Source of the DNA: Hydrangea macrophylla
Lineage: Eukaryota; Streptophyta; Magnoliopsida; Cornales; Hydrangeaceae
Length of the DNA stretch: 64,000 nt
Reading direction: 5' to 3'
Assembly: GCA_033977485.1 (NCBI GenBank)
Contig: CM066985.1
Span: 75,459,045-75,523,044 of the forward strand
In this document: one piece after another, positions 11,081 through 22,984 of the stretch
Position numbering within the stretch: position 1 is the stretch's first letter
Layout: each line of letters starts with the position of its first letter
Position numbers and translations under genes: made by a program
The notes under the pieces: model-generated
Seen by the model: only the letters and a program-made list of their open reading frames with translations
Told to the model about the DNA's origin: nothing
Database searches by the model: none

Positions 11081-13332
11081 TAGATATATATATATATATA
11101 TGTATATAAATAAATAAAATTGATGCTGCTTTTGAGTCTATTAATGCTATTTTTATGAGCATGAGTTTCATTTTTAAATTGAAAAATAGTGGGGAACCTC
11201 GTGTTTTTATCCCATCTAGCCATATTGAATTTAGAGCATATGGTAAATGAAGCCACCCAATGGTTCTATTGAAAAATTTATAAAGCTACTTTAGTAACTA
11301 AGGGTTTAAGGAAAAATGTTGATTTTTGGATACCTATTTTCCTGTTACATCTATTTGAATTAATTAGTTGTTGCTGATATTTATGAGTTATATATTTATC
11401 AAATTGATGTTAAAACCATTTTATATTAAATGGAGAATTAGAGGAGATATTTTATTCAGATAAACCGGTAGGGTCTTATTGATCCGAATAAGAGTAAAGT
11501 GAGAATACTTATGTACTCCTTATATACATGTTAAATTTAGTAGCCAATTAGGGGAATGAAAATCTTGATTAAACTATTGTTTCAAATAGTTCAAAATTAA
11601 TGAAAGTGGCATATATATGTTTATATCATAAACACAGTGATAGAGTATGTGTTATGACATACTACGTATTTACATGGAGATTTAATTTTGATATGAAATG
11701 ATTTGGATGTAGCGAGGGTAATTTTAGAGATTAAAATTACAAGGGCTCCTACTGGTATTTCTCTTGATCAATCTTATGAGGTTGAAAAAGGTTTTGAGTT
11801 AATATTTTCTTTGCAAACCTTTTTAGACTCCTCTTGAGCCAAGTGATAGGAAACCTCCTTCAAATAAAATGATTTCAAAATATTTTGTTTTGAATAACTA
11901 ATCAAGCTCTTTGGTCAAAAATTGGAAAAACATCAATTTGTTTAAGGCTAATGTGTCTGAAGAACCATTTGTAGCTATATTTGTGGAAGTAAAGTTGATA
12001 GACAAATTTTGGAGGATGTTTAATTAATTTGAGAGCTTGTAGGCATATGTGTAACAATACAATTGTTTACTCTTCAAGGGAAAATGAAGTGTTTTACTAG
12101 ATGACTCGCTTGGTACCAATGTTTTGGTACTAGAGACTTAGAGTTAAATATCACCCTCGTGAAGAAAATATTTTTGAAAATGTTGTATATCCGGAGATAA
12201 TGAAGAACTTATTTTTGAAAATGTATTGCATACTTCAAAATTCGAAAGAAATTAAATTTTGGTTTTTTCAAGGCCAAATTTTAGCCAAATTTTTTGGGGG
12301 AGGAAAGTATGTTTTTTCAAAACTCAGTGATGCAAATTAGATTTCGGATTCAGATAAGACGAATTCAATGAGTGAATTTGTTTTTTCACTTAGTGGAGGT
12401 GCAATATCTTGGAAGTCGTCCAAGCAAACTTGCACAACTAAGTCAATGATGGAATATGAGTTTGTAGCTTTTGAGAAAGCTAGTTTTGAGGATGAGTGGC
12501 TTAAAAGCTTCTCAGCAGATATTCCTATTTGGAATAAACATTGAGATAGCCAGGCTGTAAAAGGTTGAGCTATGATAAAGTCCTATAAAGGCAAGAGTAG
12601 GCATATACGCCTAAGTCATAATATTGTGCGACAGCTGTTTGAGATAAAGTTTTTCTCTTAATTTTGTAAGGCCAGAAGTGAGTTCGGTTGATACGTTAAC
12701 AATACCACTAAGAGGAAAACTAGTGTATGAAACATCGAGGGGAATGGGGCTTATGCCTATAACAAAAATCAACAATGATGGTAACCTAACCTATGTAATT
12801 GGAGAACCCAAGAAATAGGTTCATATGGGTAATAACAAGTCATTGGTTGATTTGAGATGCACTATAATTTGATTATCTTGTTGTCCATTCCAATGGTGTA
12901 TAGTGCAATTGCAATGAGAAAGGTTGAGTTAAACTCTTAATGAATTCTATAGTCCATACTGAATGGATGGTATGTCAAATTACAATACATACTTGATGGA
13001 TTCACCTACATAAGTGTGAAACTGGGCCACTTTCTATGAAAACGTAGACAAGTTTTCTAGAGCACTTATGAAAATTCAAGACTGGCGCAGAGCCTAGAGG
13101 TGCCACACCGATTAGAGTTGCTCAGATTCTGAGGAATCAATGTAGGTATAAGATGACTGGTTTACGTTAAGGGATTCTGGTTCATAGAAATTTTATTTCA
13201 CCAAATTCCTGTACGTCACTTCTTATATTCCTAGGGACTGGTTCATAGCCCTAAAGGCACCAGTTCTGATGCATTGAATTTTCTTGCTCCATTATTTTAT
13301 TTGTTGTTTAAATTTTTGAAATAGGGGGGAAT

Positions 13333-13930
13333 TGTTGGAATTATTGAGTTTCCTCTTATTTGGGCATTGGGCTTTTTATTTCAAAAATGCAAACAAAATC
13401 ATTTACATTGATGTGACTAGTATCTTGTATTAAAAATATGGCCGTTGGATGCTATTAAATCTATTAACTGCAATATTAAAAATATGATCGTTGGAGGTTA
13501 TTAAATCTATTAACTCCTATATTAAAAATATTGTCGTTGGAGGCTATTAAATCTGTTTTTAATAAAATGACCGTTGGACAATTTGTCTAATATAAATAAG
13601 CCTTCACTCTTCCCATTTACAAATAGAAAAATTCCTCTCTTTTGTGATTTTTCAAAAAACCATTTCATTATTTTGGAGCAATTCTGAGCACTCATATATT
13701 CTTCCAATTCGAGTGCACATTTGGAAGAAACTGATTGATGAATCTTGGAGAGCATAGCGCTGAGACCTTATGCATCGAGTCATTGACTCCGAGGGGCAGA
13801 ATTGTTCTTAAGGACATTTACAAAATGGGTGCACTACTTTGGTAATGTAGTTTTGACCAAACTCCTTTGTTGTTAAGGTATCAAGAAAATGGTATTGCTC
13901 CCACTTCATGTAATACCAAATCAAAACTAT
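13333..13930 (+). repeat. 3' LTR of copia relic 1
   Basis: Starts TGTTGGAATTATTGAG after a purine tract. It includes the stretch GCATCGAGTCATTGACTCCG (13771-13790), which recurs reverse-complemented at the right edge of the window (63930-63960). The right end is uncertain because the MITE at 13971 and TA repeats follow. Confidence 0.6.
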
Positions 13931-13970
13931 ACTTACAAAATCAAACAATATATATATATATATATATATA

Positions 13971-14132
13971 TACAATCAGACTCTAAAGAGGGCGCCCTCT
14001 CTTTATTAAAGATATGGCCTCTGTTTTGGCCGTCGGATCGTGTTTAAACTGTGAAATGGTAACACTATCCTTAGTGAAAACACGATCTGACAGTCAAAAC
14101 ACAGGCCCTCTCTTTCTTTTGAGAAATTTTGA
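13971..14132. mobile_element. MITE, GGATCGTG family (copy 2)
   Basis: Shares TCTAAAGAGGGCGCCCTCTC and the GGCCGTCGGATCGTG core with copy 1; its right arm is diverged. Flanked by TA repeats on both sides. Confidence 0.75.
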
Positions 14133-14961
14133 TATATATATATATATATATATCAAATATTCAGTCAAATTCATGTCTTTGTGAAGGTGCAAAACACGTA
14201 GTTATTGTATTGAAGTATTTGGTACAACTTCGTTTAAAACTGGTTCTTTTTTAAACTATCATTATGTTGGTTTCTACAAGAATTGATAGAAATAGGAGTG
14301 TAATTAGACATGTTCTTTTATTCTTTGTTGTATTAAAAAAATAATAATAATAAATGTATTGTTTACTGTGCTCCCAATGTGTATTATATTCAGTTTTAGT
14401 AGTAATGTTATGGTCCTCAAATTTGAATTTCAAATATACCTCTTAATTGTGTACTATATTTACTTACAAGCGTAAGGATGTGGTTCTTAAATTTAGTTCT
14501 CAGTGCACTATATTTAGTTACAGGAGTAATATGTGGTTCTAAAATTTGAATTTCAAACTTGGTTCCCAAATGTTTTAATTATTGAGCCATATTGTGACAT
14601 TTTTTGTAACTCAAAATCATTAAATTTTCATTGTAGTCGCCTATCAATTAGCTCCTACCTCACAGATGCTATATAACAAAACAACGCATTACACACGCAA
14701 CGCGTGTGCCCAGCCGTTAGTATAAAGGGAGAATTAGGGGTACCACAAATATTTTAACTACAAAACATGTTTACAAAAATACCAATATAATATCTTTTAT
14801 AAATAAAAAAAAAACTCACATATAAGAACCAAACTGTCATAATAATACCCAAGAAATTACTTTTAACTTCACTATAGGCAAGAAACTGCTTTTAAACTTT
14901 CTCATTCTCTCTAAATCAGATTTATCTTCTCTTCTTTCATTTTCTATCTCTCTACTCACAT
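14133..14961. other. AT-rich intergenic DNA with a possible second Helitron-like end
   Basis: No gene seen. At 14693-14707 a hairpin ACACGC-AAC-GCGTGT is followed 13 bases later by TTAG|T (14720|14721). That resembles a Helitron 3' end but departs from the CTRR rule, so it is only a candidate. Confidence 0.4.
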
Positions 14962-14969
14962 AGTGAGTG

Positions 14970-15351
14970 CAGGGGTGGATCTAGAAAATCAGTCTAGGGG
15001 GGGCTTGATATACGGGGGTTCGGGGGCAGCGCTCCTGAATTTTTTTTTTACCTATTTACACATATTTTGGACTTTTTTTATGCATATTTTAGACATATTT
15101 ATACATTTTTTGTGTATATTTTAGACCTTTTCATACAAATTTTATAATTAATACAAAAACTTAAAAGAGAGGGGGCTTAGTATGATAATTTTATAATGTC
15201 AGGGAGGCTTAGTAGGTAATTTTCATAACTAAAGGGGGCTTGAATGGAATTTCAGGAGGGCTTAAATGTAAAATATTTTGGCTTATAAGGAAATATTAGT
15301 AATTTTTGAAAATCTGAGAGGGCTTGAGCCCCCCTTGCCCTTTCTTCCATG
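14970..15351. mobile_element. hAT-like non-autonomous element
   Basis: Bounded by an 8-bp direct repeat AGTGAGTG (14962-14969 and 15352-15359). The left end CAGGGGTGGATCTAG and internal G-rich phrases (GGGGGTTCGGGGGCAGCGCT) recur in the elements at 54238-55054 and 55519-55991. The right terminal inverted repeat is poorly matched, so the end call is moderate. Confidence 0.5.
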
Positions 15352-15570
15352 AGTGAGTGGGCCCCCAACTAGTACCACTTAATAATTAATACAACTCTAA
15401 AGTATAGGTTACGGTTGTTTCATGAACGGGATTGAGGAGTATTACTTATACCTTCACTACTAAGTAGATTAATGATATCACATTTGTATGGGAATTTTTT
15501 TTGTTTATTACTCCATCGGATTAATTAGTCCCTCGTATTGTGAGAGACTATTTAGTTAAAATACACTATT

Positions 15571-15823
15571 TTTTTTTTTTTTTTTGATTACTTACCTTGG
15601 TTCGGACTGGACACGCACACACACTCCAACGCACACACCCAACCCAGCCCAAACCCAACCCCAAGCCCCACACAATTGGCCCACCGCAAAACCCACACGG
15701 ACCACTCGTTCCGACTGACGCACACAGGGGGACAAGTAGAGGAATCCCACGAGGGGATTCGAACCCCCCAACCTCCCACTGGGAAGCTAGGGGTGATACC
15801 ACTTGAGCAAGAGCTCGCGTGGT
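15571..15823 (-). mobile_element. tRNA-derived SINE
   Basis: On the minus strand the element starts with a tRNA-like head: box A-like TTGCTCAAGTGGTA and box B GGGGTTCGAATC, the internal RNA polymerase III promoter. It ends in a poly(A) tail (T-run at 15571-15585 on the plus strand). It is flanked by a 17-bp target duplication, AGTTAAAATACACTATT (15554-15570) and AGTTAAAACACACTATT (15824-15840), with one mismatch, so it is fairly young. It lies just upstream of the RTE1-type gene's presumed first exon. SINEs rely on LINE-encoded reverse transcriptase. Confidence 0.9.
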
Positions 15824-15949
15824 AGTTAAAACACACTATTAATCTCACATAATTAAGCTTATTCAAACAACAAACTATTAATTTAAAATACATTATTAGT
15901 CTAATCCCACTAATCCTGCCATCAATCTGCGAAATAAACGTGGCCTTAC

Positions 15950-16098
15950 AGTGGGGAGACTGGAGAGAGTGTCCAACCAGCAGCTTAGCAAAAAGCCAGG
16001 AACCCTGGGCGAGAAGGCCAAGAAGAAGAGTGGCGACTGCAAGGGAAACCCTAGTCCAGATCGGACGAAGACTGTTGGAGAAGAGACTCCTCAACCAG
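15950..16098 (+). other. Probable 5' UTR exon of the RTE1-type gene
   Basis: Purine-rich sequence (gagactggagagagtgtcc onward) ending in a strong splice donor, CAACCAG|GTAAGTG (16098|16099). No coding frame of note. The next coding exon begins at 18765, so this would be a noncoding first exon with a 2.7-kb leader intron. The transcription start is not resolved. Confidence 0.5.
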
Positions 16099-17913
16099 GT
16101 AAGTGATTTATAACCAAAACCCTCAAAATCAATTTCATCATTTTTTTTCAGAGAATCAGTATCTCTCTGGTTTTCCCCAATTTTCATTTTTTGATTGATT
16201 CCAAATTGATTGAAATTTGAAATACCCACTTACTTTTCAGTTCTTTTCACATGAGATGGGTCTGTCTCTGAAAATGATTACTCTCGTTTCCTTGGAAACA
16301 TTGGACAAAACACACACACACACACACACACACCCACCGAAACGACTTCATTTCGTGCGAAGCAGCACTGGAATTTCGTGATTCCTGGTGCGGGGTTTCG
16401 TTTCGGTCAACTACGATACCCGAAAAGTTTGGGTCGGTTTGATGATATGAATTAGAAATTTAGTTTGTTGATAATGTGAGTTTTGTTGTCTCTATTTTAT
16501 TAATATTGTTTTAAAAATTAATTTTTCGCCTAGTCCCCGCCTATGCCCCTAGGCACTAGGCCTCCCTCCACCACCCGCCTACCTCCTAGTGATTTTTAGA
16601 ACATTGGGTTCCCCTCACAATTTCCAAAAAAAAAATAGTTTAAAAAAAATGCAATCTTAAAAAACAGTTCTAAAAACTGAGAGGAACCTAACAAAATGTA
16701 CTAGAGCAACTTTACTGTATCCGTTAGTTCTTATTAGAGAGTGATAAGTAGATAGATAGTCAAAATTAAGAGACTAGAGAGTGCACCAATTTCTCACATG
16801 AAGCAAAAATTAAGGTCATCATAATAATCAACTTGGAATTTGGAAATCATTTGTTGGGTGGGAATTGCCTCTAGAAGCCTTCAGAAGTTACTGGGCTGTT
16901 TTTTCTTGTAGATCAAATTTAGTTTGAGAATCGAGTTTCTATGTTGCCTTCAGCACAACTTCATATCTATTGTCCGATCATTTATTTAATTTGAAGTGTG
17001 TGGGTTAGATAGACATTTCAACATGGTGTGCTTCTGCGAATATAAACAGTTTAAAGTTGAATTGGAAGTGTCCTTATATGTCCTTCTCTGAAGTATAGTT
17101 TCTATTGAAGCATGACTGGATGTTATAGGTTTGTCATGAAGGAATTTTTATGTCCTAGAGAAGGCATTGCATTATTAGTTTGTTTTATTCAGAATTGGAT
17201 TTTGCTAATGTCTTTGTGACATTACAGGCAAATCCTATGCATAAACTTCTAAATTTTGGACACAACATAGGTGCTAATTTTCCTTGCATATGCCAATAAG
17301 AAACAGGTTTTTTTTTTTTCATATGCCTGGCATCAATTATTTGATGGCGATAATTTCCTTATGTTTTTTTCCCTCTTTTCTGAAGTCCTTCTTGATTCCT
17401 TAAATGGTCTAGCATCTAGCACTCAAACTTGCTTTCTATGGCATATTTAAGTTTGTTGATATGTTCATCTACATAGGGAATCATGACTTTGTTGTTTAAT
17501 ATCAGCCTTGCTTTTTTTTTTTTTCTTCCAGTTATCCATGTTTTGCCACTTCTTAGTTTCTACTACTACCAATTTGTATCTTTAAAAATTGTCTCGGAAG
17601 TGATTGTACAATCTCTTAATGTTTTAGCCCACATTACCTTATTTGTGTCGTTAGACTCGGTTGTATCTTGAAAATCAAACAATTTGCTGACAACAAGGTC
17701 TTTCCCCAGGAAGGTTATAAACTTTTACTAGCTATATAAGCACTGTTTGATGTAGATCCAAGTATGTCACCTGGCCCAAGTCATTCCTAGGAATACTTTT
17801 GTCAAAGAAAATTTCTAATTTAAAGGGTGCTCGTTTTCTTTGCATGAAAGGAGTGTTTTTCAATTAACAGAAATTCTTCATTGGTTGTGTAGAAGGTGAG
17901 TTGGAAAAAGAGA

Positions 17914-17938
17914 GGGGGGGGGGGGGGGGGGGGGGGGG
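17914..17938 (+). repeat. Poly(G) run, 25 G
   Basis: Uninterrupted G25 preceded by GA-rich sequence. Able to form G-quadruplex. Run length in assemblies is error-prone. Confidence 0.9.
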
Positions 17939-18151
17939 TGAGAGGTTTTTTTTTGGCAGGCAGTTTTATTTTATTCTTTCGGGTAAGATGTGGCAGGGAT
18001 TTGGAAGGAAATAGAATGGACTTTTTGCTAGCAAGATGTGATAATGAATTTGGTGTGAAGCTTTCCTCGGTTAGGGTAAACTAGACAGAGTAATATAAGT
18101 GGGAGGGCCAATCACGAATAACCTTTATGTTCCTAAAGTGATGTTGATGGT

Positions 18152-18449
18152 TGTGTCAAGGCATCAAAAGCTCCAAAAGCTTAAGCTATTAGAGCATGGG
18201 CCCAACTATGTATGTCAAGCTTCAACACCCTCTCTCACGTGCAACCCCGTCTCGCACATGGAGCGGTAACAAAATGCACTCCACCATAGTGGAGAATAGA
18301 GACAAATAATATGCGCACCAAAGCGGGGACATAGCCTCGAAACTCAAACCTCCCACAAACAAGGCTTTGATACCATGTTAAGTTACCAGTTGCTCCAAAA
18401 GTTTAAACTATTAGAGAGTTGGTCCAATGATGTATATAAAGCTTCATCA
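18152..18449 (-). mobile_element. TRIM-like miniature LTR element
   Basis: Two direct repeats of about 75 bp (18152-18227 and 18376-18449) share the phrases GCTCCAAAAG and CTATTAGAG. Next to the right repeat, the minus strand reads TGGTATCAAAGCC, matching the initiator tRNA-Met binding site TGGTATCAGAGC used by many copia/TRIM elements. The internal part is only about 150 bp, with no coding. No target duplication found. Confidence 0.6.
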
Positions 18450-18767
18450 GCTTGGACATATGTAGGAGCTGAAGGTCGGGCGTAAAAGGGTTCGATTCCT
18501 AGCATTTTAACGTTGAGTTCACTATATTTGAACTTTTAATATCCAGGTAGACCTTGAGTTAGACCACATAAGGTCAAAGAGTGATGAAATAGTATATGAA
18601 TTGTGAAGCGAATTTTGATTTAACTTTATGTTCTTGGGCTTATTAATATCATTGGTGTTAGATAACCTTCATATCGTTTTATATGTGAGAACTAACTCAT
18701 CGCCACTAACCATAAGCATTAATATGCAATTAACTATTTTCTGTACTATCTACTTATGGTTGAGACA

Positions 18768-20227
18768 ATGCGCTGTATCGCAGCTTTGGCAATGGAATTG
18801 AATGCGGATCCCGAGCACCACGTGATGATTGAACAGAGCATGCAACAATCAATGCAGATTGATCCAAAAAGAGCGCGGTTTCCATGTTGCGTTGTCTGGA
18901 CACCACTTCCTGTTATATCATGGCTTGTTCCTTTTATTGGTCATATCGGGATATGCAGAGAAGATGGAGTAATCCTGGACTTTGCAGGGCCTAATTTTGT
19001 GTGCGTAGATAACTTTACGTTCGGGGCGGTTGCTCGCTACGTCCAAATAAGCAAAGAAAAGGTAAAGCTAAAAATGCTTTGTTCCTTAGTTGAGAAATTT
19101 TGTTGAGAAATTTGACTCCAAATTTGGCTCCTCTGCGAATATCTTTAATCACTGTTGTGTCAGCCATCATTACTGAAGGAGGGCATTTCGGTCATTCTCC
19201 AAAAAGGGAGATGGATAATAATGGCCAAGCTGCCTGCTGCTTCTGTTAGATGGCTGCTGGGCTTTGTCATCTGATGCTATTTGTAGTCCTTGACTGGTTA
19301 GGGATGTGTCTAGTTATTGGAGTTAATGAAGGTAAGGAATTAAAAATACTGCGGAGTAACACTTTTCTTTGTTAGGTTACTAAGGAAAACAGTGAGAAAA
19401 ATAGGAAGGAAAAGAAAATAGGGTGAAAGGTAGTTTAAAATTTTTGAGTTTTGTGAGTCACTTCCCTTTCCCTTTCCTCCAGTTCCTATTATATTTGAAA
19501 ATTTCGAATTTCTAACCTTAATTAAGGATTATGCAAACACTTGGAACAACACTAGGGAAATTAGTTTTCCTTCCTTTCATTTCCTTTTCCTTCTCTAAAT
19601 CTGGAAACCAAACAAAGCCTTGAACTTTCCCACTATTATCACAAATGGAAGGATTAACCATTAACCCCATTGATCCCCCTCTACATTAGTCAGGTCTCTT
19701 AGGGCCAACACTTACTACTACACCTATCCTTCATTTTGTTATTGTCTTGTTGGTAGTGCACGCTTATTCCTAATTTCACGTATTCTTTAAACTTTGGCCT
19801 ACAGTGCTGCATTTCTCCCCACCCAGCTGCATATACAAGTGATGATATATTCAATCCAGATGAACCCGGACGAGAAATATTAACATGGGATGATGCATTA
19901 CGAAAGGGTACACAGGAATTCCAGCATCGAGCTTACAACCTCTTTACCTGTAACTGCCACTGCTTTGTTGCCAACAATCTCAACAGATTGAGCTTTCAGA
20001 CTGGCGGATGGAATGTGGTGAACATCGCAGCACTGATTTTGTTTAAGGGTAAGTGGGTCAATAAATTATCTATGGTGCGAGCTTACTTACCCTTTGTAAT
20101 AGTATTTTGTTTGGGACTCATCTTCGGAGGTGGGGCCTTCCTTACTTTCTTGGCCTTCTTCGCCTCACTTCTTGTGGGTTGGTTTCTCCTTGGTACTTAC
20201 TGTTTCAGAAACTTGATCCAGTTGTAG
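18768..20227 (+). CDS. RTE1: RTE1-type protein (REVERSION-TO-ETHYLENE SENSITIVITY1 homolog)
   Basis: Two coding exons, 18768-19061 and 19805-20227, joined phase 0 by GT-AG, give 238 aa, close to plant RTE1/RTH proteins (about 230-250 aa). Diagnostic stretches are [15 protein letters not shown] and [20 protein letters not shown] (residues 38-77), [15 protein letters not shown] (about 148-162) and a hydrophobic C-terminus with two likely membrane segments (about 192-230). The family (DUF778/TMEM222) is known in Arabidopsis for an ER/Golgi membrane protein that promotes ETR1 ethylene-receptor signalling. The conserved His59 and Cys147/149 are as in the family. An in-frame ATG exists at 18756, but the acceptor AG at 18763-18764 would exclude it. 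Paralogue identity (RTE1 versus RTH) is not decided. Confidence 0.9.
19362..19622. mobile_element. MITE-like element in RTE1 intron 2 (family with GTGAGTCACTT)
   Basis: Shares TTTTGTGAGTCACTT, a GAGTTCCTAT-like phrase and a right end reading GGAAACCAAACAAAGCC with the element at 20603-20913. The right end mirrors the left end CTCTGTTTGGTTCATGG of that copy. Its left end is truncated or diverged. The rest of the intron (19062-19804) shows nothing else. Confidence 0.5.
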
Positions 20228-20602
20228 CATTTATGTTTTCTCATTCCGATACGTCGAAACTGTAGTTCACTTGATTTCTCATGTAATACATGGAAGCTAC
20301 TTCGGAATATTTGGGACTTCTTTTTTTTTTTTTTTTTTTTTTGTTGCAATGAAGGGTTAGTATGAACCTGTTTTGTTCATTAGGGAACTGCTGATTTTTG
20401 TGGTAGTAACTTGGAATTAGAATGCAAAATGGTGACTGGTCTGTCCCAACACTTGTATTAAGTGGCTTGGAAAATTTGGTGTGATGAACTGTTGGAATTC
20501 ACATCGATATCTGCTCTAAAGTTTGTGCATCTACAATCTACATTTACATGTCTTGGTCTCCTTGTGTTTTTTTATCAATGTCTTCCTCTAGGTCTGTACT
20601 TA

Positions 20603-20913
20603 TAGGCTCTGTTTGGTTCATGGATATAGTGAGGGCAAAGAAAAGAAAAATTCGAAGGAAAATACTTTCCTTTGTTTGGTTGATCAGGAAAACAATATGG
20701 AAGATAAGAAGAAAAGTAAATAGATTGATAAATCAAACCTTTCAATTTTGTGAGTCACTTTCTTTCCTTTTTTTCGAGTTCCTATCACATTTTAGAAAAT
20801 TTTAATTCTAATGTCATTTAAACTTGGAGAAAACACTAGGGGAAAATATAAGTGAAATAATTTTCTTTCTCGTTTTCCTTGTTCTCTATATCCGCAAACC
20901 AAAATTTGTTATG
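20603..20913. mobile_element. MITE-like element, CTGTTTGGTTCATGG family
   Basis: Left end GGCTCTGTTTGGTTCATGGA; right end TATCCGCAAACCAAAATT, an imperfect inverted repeat. A third copy occupies the DIM1B intron (61361-62070). Class unknown. Lies downstream of the RTE1-type gene. Confidence 0.55.
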
Positions 20914-20920
20914 TTTGGTA

Positions 20921-21206
20921 CTTCCTCTGTCCCATATTTAGAATTTTTTTTTTTGTTTTTTTTTTTTGTAATCCAACTAATTAAGGGAACCTTCTATCAA
21001 AAAAAAAAAAAAAAATTGCTTATTAAGGAACATCGTCATTGCACAAACATAATGCACTTTCTTCCAAGATTGCCCCTAGAATATTCCCACCTTTCACCTT
21101 TAGTATTGAGGGTAAATTTAAAAAGTATACTTTGACTTTTCAAATGTGGACATAATTTTTGGACATCTCAAAATAAAATACAAGCATATAAATATGGGAC
21201 GGCGTG
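20921..21206. mobile_element. Stowaway-like MITE
   Basis: Left end CTTCCTCTGTCCCATATTTA and right end (reverse complement) CACGCCGTCCCATATTTATA approximate the Tc1/mariner Stowaway terminus CTCCCTCCGTCCC. TA on both sides (20919-20920, 21207-21208) is the expected target duplication. Internal sequence is AT-rich with A and T runs. Confidence 0.75.
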
Positions 21207-21611
21207 TAGGGGTTGTTAAATGGAAGGAAGTAAAGGGAGGAGAGAGGAGATATTCCTTGAGAAAGGAAACAACCCTCTCTCTTCTTGTTTAGTTAAATTA
21301 GAAGGAAAGTACGAAGGAAACATGAAATATTATGTGTTTTTACTGTTAAACTTTAGACAGCCAAATAACAAGCTTTCTAAAAGGAAATAGATCATAAGAC
21401 TTCCCTCACTTCCTTTTTTTTTTCCCCCCCTTCCCTCTTTCTTTCAATCAAACAAGAGTTTTTTTTAATCATCCCTGCTCGTTCCTTCCTTTCTTTCTTC
21501 CATTCTTCCTTTCCAATCTTATCATAAGCCTTTAGTGCAGTGATTCATGGACACATTGACACACAAGTATAGGTGCTCTTTTATTCAAACAAACGATTAC
21601 AAGTTCTAGCA
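21207..21611. other. Purine/pyrimidine-asymmetric intergenic DNA
   Basis: AAGGAAGG-type purine tracts (21220-21330) and CTTCC-type pyrimidine tracts (21400-21530) face each other, so it may be a decayed foldback element. No gene. Confidence 0.4.
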
Positions 21612-21620
21612 TTCATGTAT

Positions 21621-21788
21621 AAGAGTAATACTTACCCAAATAAGATTCTCAACACGTGGCAGTGAGATCACCGTCAATGATAGTGGGGACAACTTCAATA
21701 TTCTCCAATAAAAATTTAATAGGCACACTCCACATATTTTAGAAACCGCATTTGAGATACAAATTCGGGAAGCATATAACTATTACTC
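21621..21788. mobile_element. Mutator-type MITE, GAGTAATG family (copy A)
   Basis: 168 bp with ends AAGAGTAATA...TATTACTC and a 9-bp target duplication TTCATGTAT (21612-21620 and 21789-21797). Nine-base duplications are the mark of Mutator-like elements. Same family as 22039-22209 and 54737-54918. Confidence 0.85.
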
Positions 21789-22038
21789 TTCATGTATTGC
21801 ACAATCGTCACAATCGTATTTTGTTACTCTGAATATCACTTGTCACCCTTGATCTATCAGTCTGTACAAAAGTTCATAAAGCATTTTTCTTGCTTTATTC
21901 TGTGGCCAAACATGGCACTATCATGCATGCCAGACCACTATGATTCCCTAGTCATTTTACTCCGAAGCTACATTGAAGTGGAATTCGTTTTAAAGCTGGA
22001 ACAGGCGGCTACAAATCAAAGAAAAAAGACAATGAGAT

Positions 22039-22209
22039 AGAGTAATGTTATGCTTTCCAAATCTAAATCTCAAATTCACATCTCAACTGATGTGATAGTG
22101 GGTATACTGTGGGGTCATTGAATTTTGATTAGAGGATGTAGAAGTGACCCCACAATGAGCCCACTGCCAAATCATTCGGAAAGTAGATTTGGGAAGCGTA
22201 GCATTACTC
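22039..22209. mobile_element. Mutator-type MITE, GAGTAATG family (copy B)
   Basis: 171 bp. Ends AGAGTAATGTTATGCTTTCC and, on the other strand, GAGTAATGCTACGCTTCCC. A 9-bp target duplication CAATGAGAT lies at 22030-22038 and 22210-22218. Only 250 bp from copy A. Confidence 0.9.
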
Positions 22210-22218
22210 CAATGAGAT

Positions 22219-22330
22219 ATACTCACGATTGAATGTTTTTGGACGACCTGCAATTTCCAGAGAGTCCAAATTCTCGGCAGTCATTCTGACAGCATCCACG
22301 TGGCCACTTGCAGGACCAAAATGCATTAAA

Positions 22331-22368
<38 letters not shown>

Positions 22369-22984
22369 TGTCCTATAAATGGCCACGTGGGTGCTAGCTT
22401 CAATGGCAGCAAGAATCCAAAATCATTTCCAAAACCATCTTAAGAAGAAGAGACAAAAAGAAAAGTGCAAAAGCAAAAAAGATTAGAGAATCAATTCTTA
22501 TGCACTTTTACTAAAGAAATCAACAAACTCCTCCGTGGGAATTTTTTTTTTTTCTAACTATTTTATGGAAGTTTATTTTATGGCAATGCTATTCGCACTC
22601 TAGTTATTATTAAATGCATTGAGTACATGGTACAATAAGCTGTTAGAGTGGTTGCATTGACTGATTTTTGAAGTGTGAATAGAAATTCTCTTATTTTATT
22701 ATGGTGAAATTTTGTAACTTTCTATTATCTTCCTTCTTTTAATTTCAAAATTTTAGTGTCATGTAAAATAAAAAGTGAGATTGTTTGATATAAATTATAA
22801 TGAGGGGTGATTTGAAAGTTTCTAATTAAAAAAAAATATTTATTTTAAAAGAAAACTCTTAAATTGAAGCATTTCAAAATGAAGAGAGTATGAATTCGCA
22901 TCCAATGTGCGCAAGGAGACTTTAGCATGTCACTATACAAAAAGGAGAGTTCATGCTAAGCATGAAAAGGGCTTTCCTTTTAAG
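22219..22984. other. Intergenic DNA with TA/TG microsatellite
   Basis: Contains an AT then GT microsatellite at about 22329-22368. No gene or element recognised otherwise. Confidence 0.5.

Larger units (their letters stand above)
10100..13950 (+). mobile_element. Decayed Ty1/copia retrotransposon (relic 1), 5' truncated
   Basis: Translation in shifting frames gives reverse transcriptase pieces near 11380-11500 (QIDVKT, then a MENEELEE-like stretch) and 11715-11790 (TRAPTGISLDQS), and RNase H near 12345-12540 (GGAISWKSSKQTC, then an MEYEFVA stretch). A CHIRLSHNIVRQL-like stretch follows at 12600-12640. Many stops and indels make it a relic. It aligns with the internal part of the copia element at 24134-52405 from about 10520 onward. 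A polypurine-like AGGGGGGA precedes the 3' LTR. The left edge is approximate. Confidence 0.75.
16099..18764 (+). other. Probable leader intron of the RTE1-type gene
   Basis: From donor GTAAGTG to the acceptor TTATGGTTGAG (AG at 18763-18764). It contains a CA microsatellite (16310-16333), a 25-G run (17914-17938) and a TRIM-like element (18152-18449). No coding sequence recognised. Confidence 0.5.

Noticed and set aside
15720..15823. tRNA gene on the minus strand
   Set aside because: Box A and box B are present, but the cloverleaf is poor, and the poly(A) tail and 17-bp target duplication show a SINE.
15566..16229. 213-codon frame on the minus strand
   Set aside because: It crosses the SINE and the antisense of the RTE1 first exon; no protein family likeness.
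17914..17938. Poly(G) run as a functional G-quadruplex regulator
   Set aside because: Possible, but a single homopolymer in an intron gives no evidence of function and may reflect assembly error.
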